Shown here one piece after another: positions 60,197-64,000 of a DNA stretch of 64,000 bases. This stretch comes from Deinococcus ruber. GTDB lineage: Bacteria; Deinococcota; Deinococci; Deinococcales; Deinococcaceae. The stretch spans positions 69,527 to 133,526 of the forward strand of contig NZ_BMQL01000011.1 in the NCBI RefSeq assembly GCF_014648095.1, read 5' to 3'. Both the position numbers and the translations under genes were made by a program. The notes beneath the pieces were generated by a model, which was not told where the DNA came from, did no database searches, and was given only the letters and a program-made list of their open reading frames with translations. Numbering within the stretch: position 1 is the first letter of the stretch; each line of letters opens with the position of its first letter.

Positions 60197-62133
60197 GTGG
60201 CGTTCAGCGTCTGTTCAGTCAGCCGCGCACCATCATCGGGGCAGGCTTCCTGCTGATTCTGCTGCTGATGGGGCTGTTTGCGCCCCTTCTCACGCCGTAT
60301 AACCCGAATTCGCTGGAATTTGACGCCTTCATGCCGCTGTCGAGCAAACATCTGCTGGGTACCACCGCCATCGGGCAGGACATCTTCGCGCAGCTGCTGT
60401 ACGGTGCACGGCTCACGCTGCTGGTCGGCTCGGTGGCCGGGCTGATCGCCACCGCGCTGAGTGTGGCCCTGGGCCTGAGCGCCGCGTACCTGGGCGGCTG
60501 GGTCGATGAAGTCATCAACGCGCTCATCAACGTCTTTCTGGTGCTGCCGGGGCTGCCGCTGGTCATCATCGCCAGCGCGTTTCTGCGCGGCGGGGGCGTG
60601 TGGCCGGTCATCGTGGTCATCAGTTTTACCGGCTGGGCCTGGGGCGCTCGGGTACTGCGCTCACAGGCGCTGGCACTGCGCGAACGCGATTTCGTGCAGG
60701 CGGCGGTGGCGTCGGGCGAGGGGCCGGGGCGCATCATCTTCATGGAAATTCTGCCCAACATGGCGGGCCTGATCGCCGCCAACTTCTTCGGCGCGGCGCT
60801 CTATGGGGTGCTGAGTGAAGCGGGCCTATCGTTCATCGGCGTGGGCGACGTGTCGCTGGTAACGTGGGGCACCATGCTGTACTGGGCGCAGGCCAAGGGT
60901 GCGCTGCTTCAGGGTGCGTGGTGGTGGGTGGCGATGCCTGGTCTGGGAATCGCACTGCTGGGAACGTCGTTCGCGCTGCTGAACTTTGCCATCGACGAAC
61001 TCGGCAATCCACGCCTCAGCCGGGGTGGAAAGAAGATGCCGCGCCCGGCCAAGACCGCGTTCAGCACGCCTGCTCCCAGCGAAGCGCTGCTGTCGATTCA
61101 GCATCTGGATGTGGGCTATGTGACCAGAAACGGCACCGTGCGAGCCGTTCGCAACGTCTCGCTCGACGTGGCTCCCGGTGAATTCCTGGGGCTGGCGGGC
61201 GAGTCGGGCTGCGGAAAAAGCACGCTGGCCTTTGCCGCCACCCGCCTGCTCGATCCGCCCGGCGCGGTGCTGGACGGCGCGGTTTCGCTGGCCGGGCGCG
61301 ACCTGCTGGCCCTGACGCCGGAACAGTTGCGGCAGGTGCGCTGGAAGGAATTCAGTCTGGTGTTTCAGGCGAGCATGAACGTGCTCAATCCGGTGCTAAA
61401 GATCAGAGAGCAGGTGTACGACGCGATGCAGGCGCACGGTATCACCGATAAAGTGAAGCTCGACGCCCGCGCCCGCGAACTGTTCCGGCTGGTGGGCATC
61501 CGCGAGGAGTATCTGGATTCGTACCCGCACCAGCTGTCGGGCGGTATGAAGCAGCGCGTGGTGATCGCCATTGCGCTGGCGCTGGAACCCAAACTGATCG
61601 TGATGGACGAGCCGACCACCGCGCTCGATGTGGTGGTGCAGCGGCAGATCTTGCAGGAGATCAGCGAGGTGCGGCGGCGGCTGGGCATCAGCATCGTGTT
61701 TATTACTCACGATCTGAGCCTGCTGGTCGAAATGAGCGACCGGGTGGCGATCATGTACGCCGGAGAAATCGTGGAACAGGCTCCAGCACACGAACTGTAC
61801 GCGCAACCGGCGCATCCCTACACCCAGCAGCTCATGAACGCCTTTCCGCCGATGACCGGGGCACGCGAGCGGCGCAGCGGCATTCCGGGCCGCCCACCCG
61901 CTCTGAGCGAGACCATCACCGGCTGTCCGTTTTTCGCTCGCTGCACCAAGCACATGCCCGGCATCTGCGACGTGAAGCCGCTTCAGACCTTCGAATTGAA
62001 TGCGGCGCATTCGGTGGCGTGCTTCCTGTACGACCCCACCGTCTCGCCCGCCCTGAAAGAATCTGCTGCCCACCGAGTCGGCGCAGAGGAGGTGAATCTT
62101 GAGTCTGTCGTCTCCCTCCCGCACGCCAACTGA
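60193..62133 (+). CDS. Permease-ATPase fusion, DppC-DppD type
   Basis: A 646-residue protein that joins two parts usually made separately. Residues 1-275 are the second permease (GAGFLLILLLMGLFAPLLTP, EAA loop RERDFVQAAVASGEGPGRII). Residues about 295-625 are an ATPase: Walker A GESGCGKST, signature LSGGMKQRV, Walker B LIVMDEPTTALD, and the C-terminal oligopeptide/Fe-S-type Cys motif (GCPFFARCTKHMPGIC). The fusion would fix a one-to-one ratio. It overlaps the next gene by 35 bases. Confidence 0.9.
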   Translation: MSGVQRLFSQPRTIIGAGFLLILLLMGLFAPLLTPYNPNSLEFDAFMPLSSKHLLGTTAIGQDIFAQLLYGARLTLLVGSVAGLIATALSVALGLSAAYLGGWVDEVINALINVFLVLPGLPLVIIASAFLRGGGVWPVIVVISFTGWAWGARVLRSQALALRERDFVQAAVASGEGPGRIIFMEILPNMAGLIAANFFGAALYGVLSEAGLSFIGVGDVSLVTWGTMLYWAQAKGALLQGAWWWVAMPGLGIALLGTSFALLNFAIDELGNPRLSRGGKKMPRPAKTAFSTPAPSEALLSIQHLDVGYVTRNGTVRAVRNVSLDVAPGEFLGLAGESGCGKSTLAFAATRLLDPPGAVLDGAVSLAGRDLLALTPEQLRQVRWKEFSLVFQASMNVLNPVLKIREQVYDAMQAHGITDKVKLDARARELFRLVGIREEYLDSYPHQLSGGMKQRVVIAIALALEPKLIVMDEPTTALDVVVQRQILQEISEVRRRLGISIVFITHDLSLLVEMSDRVAIMYAGEIVEQAPAHELYAQPAHPYTQQLMNAFPPMTGARERRSGIPGRPPALSETITGCPFFARCTKHMPGICDVKPLQTFELNAAHSVACFLYDPTVSPALKESAAHRVGAEEVNLESVVSLPHAN

Positions 62134-63145
62134 TCCGGTTTCCGGCGGCAATACGCTGGAAATCGAGGGACTCCGCAAAGTGTTTACGTCGCGGGGCCGG
62201 GCGAACGTGGTCGCCGTCAACGACGTGACCTTCAGCATCCGGCGCGGTGAGGTGCTGGGGCTGGTGGGCGAGTCGGGCAGCGGCAAGAGCACGATTGCCC
62301 GCCTGATCGCGCACCTGTATCAGCCCACATCGGGCGAAATCCGGCTGAGCGGTGAGAATATTCCCAACCGCATGGGCGGCGCGGCGCTGCGGCAGTTTCG
62401 CAAACATGTCCAGATGATCTTTCAGGACCCCTACGCCAGCCTGAACCCGCTGCATCCGGTGGGCTACACGCTGTCGCGCCCCCTGAAGATTCACCGTCTG
62501 GCACGCGGAAATTCAGACAAGCAGGTTCACGCGCTGCTGGAACGGGTGGGTCTGTCGCCCGCCGCCACGTATGCTGCCAAACGCCCCTTCGAACTGTCGG
62601 GCGGGCAGCGTCAGCGGGTCGGCATTGCCCGCGCCCTGGCCGTCCAGCCCGAACTGATTCTGGCCGACGAACCGACCTCGGCGCTCGACGTATCCATCCG
62701 GCTCGACGTGATGAATCTGCTGCTCGACCTGAAAGACCAGGAAGGGCTGAGCATGCTGTTCATCACGCACGATCTGGCGGGCGCACGCTATATGAGCGAC
62801 CGGGTGGCGGTGCTGTACGCCGGAACACTGGTGGAACTCGGCCCTGCCGAACAGGTGATCGACCGCCCGCAACATCCGTATACCCAACTGCTGAAAAGCG
62901 CCGCTCCCAAACCCGACGCGGGCTTGACGCCCGACCACATCGAGGCGCGGGGCGAGGTGCCCGACCTGAAGGCGCTTCCGCCCGGCTGCCCCTTCGAGCC
63001 GCGCTGCCCCTACGCCATGCCAGAATGCAAAGACGGTCTGCCGCGCATGTACGACGTGGGCGAAGGGCATCAGGCCCGCTGCATCCTGCACGACCCCGCA
63101 GTGAAGGCAAAACGCGGCGGGGCAGTTGGAGAGTACGCGCTGTAG
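62099..63145 (+). CDS. ABC importer ATPase, DppF type
   Basis: A 348-residue ATPase. The TTG at 62099 has AGGAGG upstream and lies inside the fusion gene. Walker A GESGSGKST, signature LSGGQRQRV, Walker B LILADEPTSALD, and the C-terminal Cys cluster CPFEPRCPYAMPEC. It pairs with the ATPase half of the fusion protein. Confidence 0.9.
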   Translation: MSLSSPSRTPTDPVSGGNTLEIEGLRKVFTSRGRANVVAVNDVTFSIRRGEVLGLVGESGSGKSTIARLIAHLYQPTSGEIRLSGENIPNRMGGAALRQFRKHVQMIFQDPYASLNPLHPVGYTLSRPLKIHRLARGNSDKQVHALLERVGLSPAATYAAKRPFELSGGQRQRVGIARALAVQPELILADEPTSALDVSIRLDVMNLLLDLKDQEGLSMLFITHDLAGARYMSDRVAVLYAGTLVELGPAEQVIDRPQHPYTQLLKSAAPKPDAGLTPDHIEARGEVPDLKALPPGCPFEPRCPYAMPECKDGLPRMYDVGEGHQARCILHDPAVKAKRGGAVGEYAL

Positions 63146-63159
63146 AAGAGACGTGATGC

Positions 63160-63325
63160 GTGATGAGGGATGGGTGATGAGGCAGGGCAATCGCTGACGC
63201 TCACTTACCCCCCAGTTCCTCTGGAACGGCCCCCCTGAAGAGGGACTGAAACAGAGAAAAGAGCAAAGAAGGCAAGTGGCTCTGTTCCTAGCTCCCTCTT
63301 TTCCGCATCACCCATCCCTCATCAC
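63160..63325. repeat. 20-base inverted repeat around the operon gap
   Basis: GTGATGAGGGATGGGTGATG (63160-63179) and its exact complement (63306-63325) lie 126 bases apart between the importer and the GH4 gene. No gene lies between. It resembles small dispersed intergenic repeats. Confidence 0.5.
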
Positions 63326-63367
63326 TCATCCCCCTCCCCGTCCCTCACCCCCATTCAAAGGATTCCT

Positions 63368-64000
63368 ATGGCTAGCGTAAAACTCGCCTATATCGGCGGC
63401 GGCAGCACCCGCGCCCCCGGCACTCTCGCCTCGTTCATCCGTCAGGCTGCAAATTTTGGCGGCTCCGAAATCGCACTCCAGGACCTCGACCCGGACAGGC
63501 TCGAACTGGTGCGCCGCCTTGCTGCCCGCATGATCGAGGTACAGGGTGTCGATATGAAAATATCTGCCACCACCGACCGCCGCGCCGCGCTGGCCGACTG
63601 CGAAGGCGTGCTGTCGAGCTATCGTCCGGGCGGCTTCGAAGCCCGCTATCAGGACGAGCGTATTCCGCTGAGTCATGGAGCCATCGGGCAGGAAACCCAG
63701 GGCGCGGGCGGCTTTTTCATGTCGCTGCGGGCCATAGCGGTCGCAAAAGAGCTGGTGGCCGATATGGAAGCGGTCTGCCCGGACGCCACGCTGTTCAATT
63801 ACACCAACCCCGTCAATATCGTGGCGCAGGCGGTGGCCGACCACTCTCCTATCAAGGTGGTGTCGCTGTGCGAAGGTCCCATCGTATTTCCCCGTGAAAT
63901 CGCGGAACTGGCGGGCCTCGACCCCAACAAGGTGCGGGCGACCATGCTGGGTCTGAATCACGCCTGCTGGAGCGCGGCGGAAGACGGCGGAGCGCAGTAC
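63368..64000 (+). CDS. Family 4 glycoside hydrolase, cut by the window end
   Basis: The first 211 residues of an NAD- and metal-dependent GH4 enzyme (6-phospho-glycosidase or alpha-galacturonidase/galactosidase group). VKLAYIGGGSTRAPGTL is the NAD-binding Rossmann start, NYTNPVNIVAQAV the NPV substrate motif, and SLCEGPIVF with GLNHACW the metal-site region (Cys and His). It follows the importer, so the imported glycoside is probably cleaved by it. Confidence 0.85.
   Translation, partial: MASVKLAYIGGGSTRAPGTLASFIRQAANFGGSEIALQDLDPDRLELVRRLAARMIEVQGVDMKISATTDRRAALADCEGVLSSYRPGGFEARYQDERIPLSHGAIGQETQGAGGFFMSLRAIAVAKELVADMEAVCPDATLFNYTNPVNIVAQAVADHSPIKVVSLCEGPIVFPREIAELAGLDPNKVRATMLGLNHACWSAAEDGGAQY

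Noticed and set aside
63160..63325. Terminator
   Set aside because: The arms are 126 bases apart and no T run follows, so it is listed as a repeat.

Overview
The window looks like part of a Deinococcus replicon. The core is GC-rich. Many genes have a TANNNT -10 box six or seven bases before the start codon, which implies leaderless mRNAs as in Deinococcus-Thermus. A RepA-type initiator (21969-23369) with a bank of CCCCAAAGGGGTCGGG iterons beside it (23454-23804) makes a plasmid or megaplasmid likely. The genus is inferred from these features, not measured.

Layout. 1-3041: a minus-strand cluster with a GspE-N-like protein, a degenerate RNase H-fold protein and an HTH protein. 3528-10271: a serine beta-lactamase-fold protein and two large STAND/TPR regulators that converge. 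10389-12932: a PilX-like protein with a C39-like peptidase. 13-24 kb is a mosaic of IS66, broken genes, small inverted-repeat elements, a WD40-RelA/SpoT fusion with two small partner genes, the rep gene and the origin. 24-45 kb is a nearly complete type IV pilus locus: a 6-kb array of pilin-like genes, including five sister pilins in tandem, then pilC, a hypothetical gene, pilQ, and pilP-, pilO- and pilMN-like genes, pilT and pilB. A TnpB gene sits between the pilO-like and pilMN-like genes. 45-49 kb holds small genes broken by about 115-bp MITEs, an IS4 fragment and an IS630 copy. 49.3-53.6 kb is AT-rich and encodes an ABC exporter, an SDH-type serine protease, an ATP-grasp ligase and a 74-residue peptide, a likely graspetide (RiPP) cluster. 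54.3-55.9 kb is a nest of IS4 in an IS66 relic plus another MITE. 56-64 kb is a sugar or peptide uptake operon: LacI-type regulator, substrate-binding protein, permease, permease-ATPase fusion, ATPase and a family 4 glycosidase cut by the window end.

The most striking regulatory signal is a shared promoter design, CCACCACC(C/T)(G/C)G, 5 bases, NANNNT, then usually 6-7 bases and a start codon. It stands before pilX, the pilin array, pilT, a nine-codon leader that overlaps pilB, a CAP lipoprotein (there followed by a longer leader) and three small genes. It ties most of the pilus locus into one regulon. One of the two STAND regulators, of which the second has a SARP-like end, could be the activator; this is inference. 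The main candidates for something undescribed are this regulon, the WD40-RelA/SpoT operon and the graspetide-like cluster.
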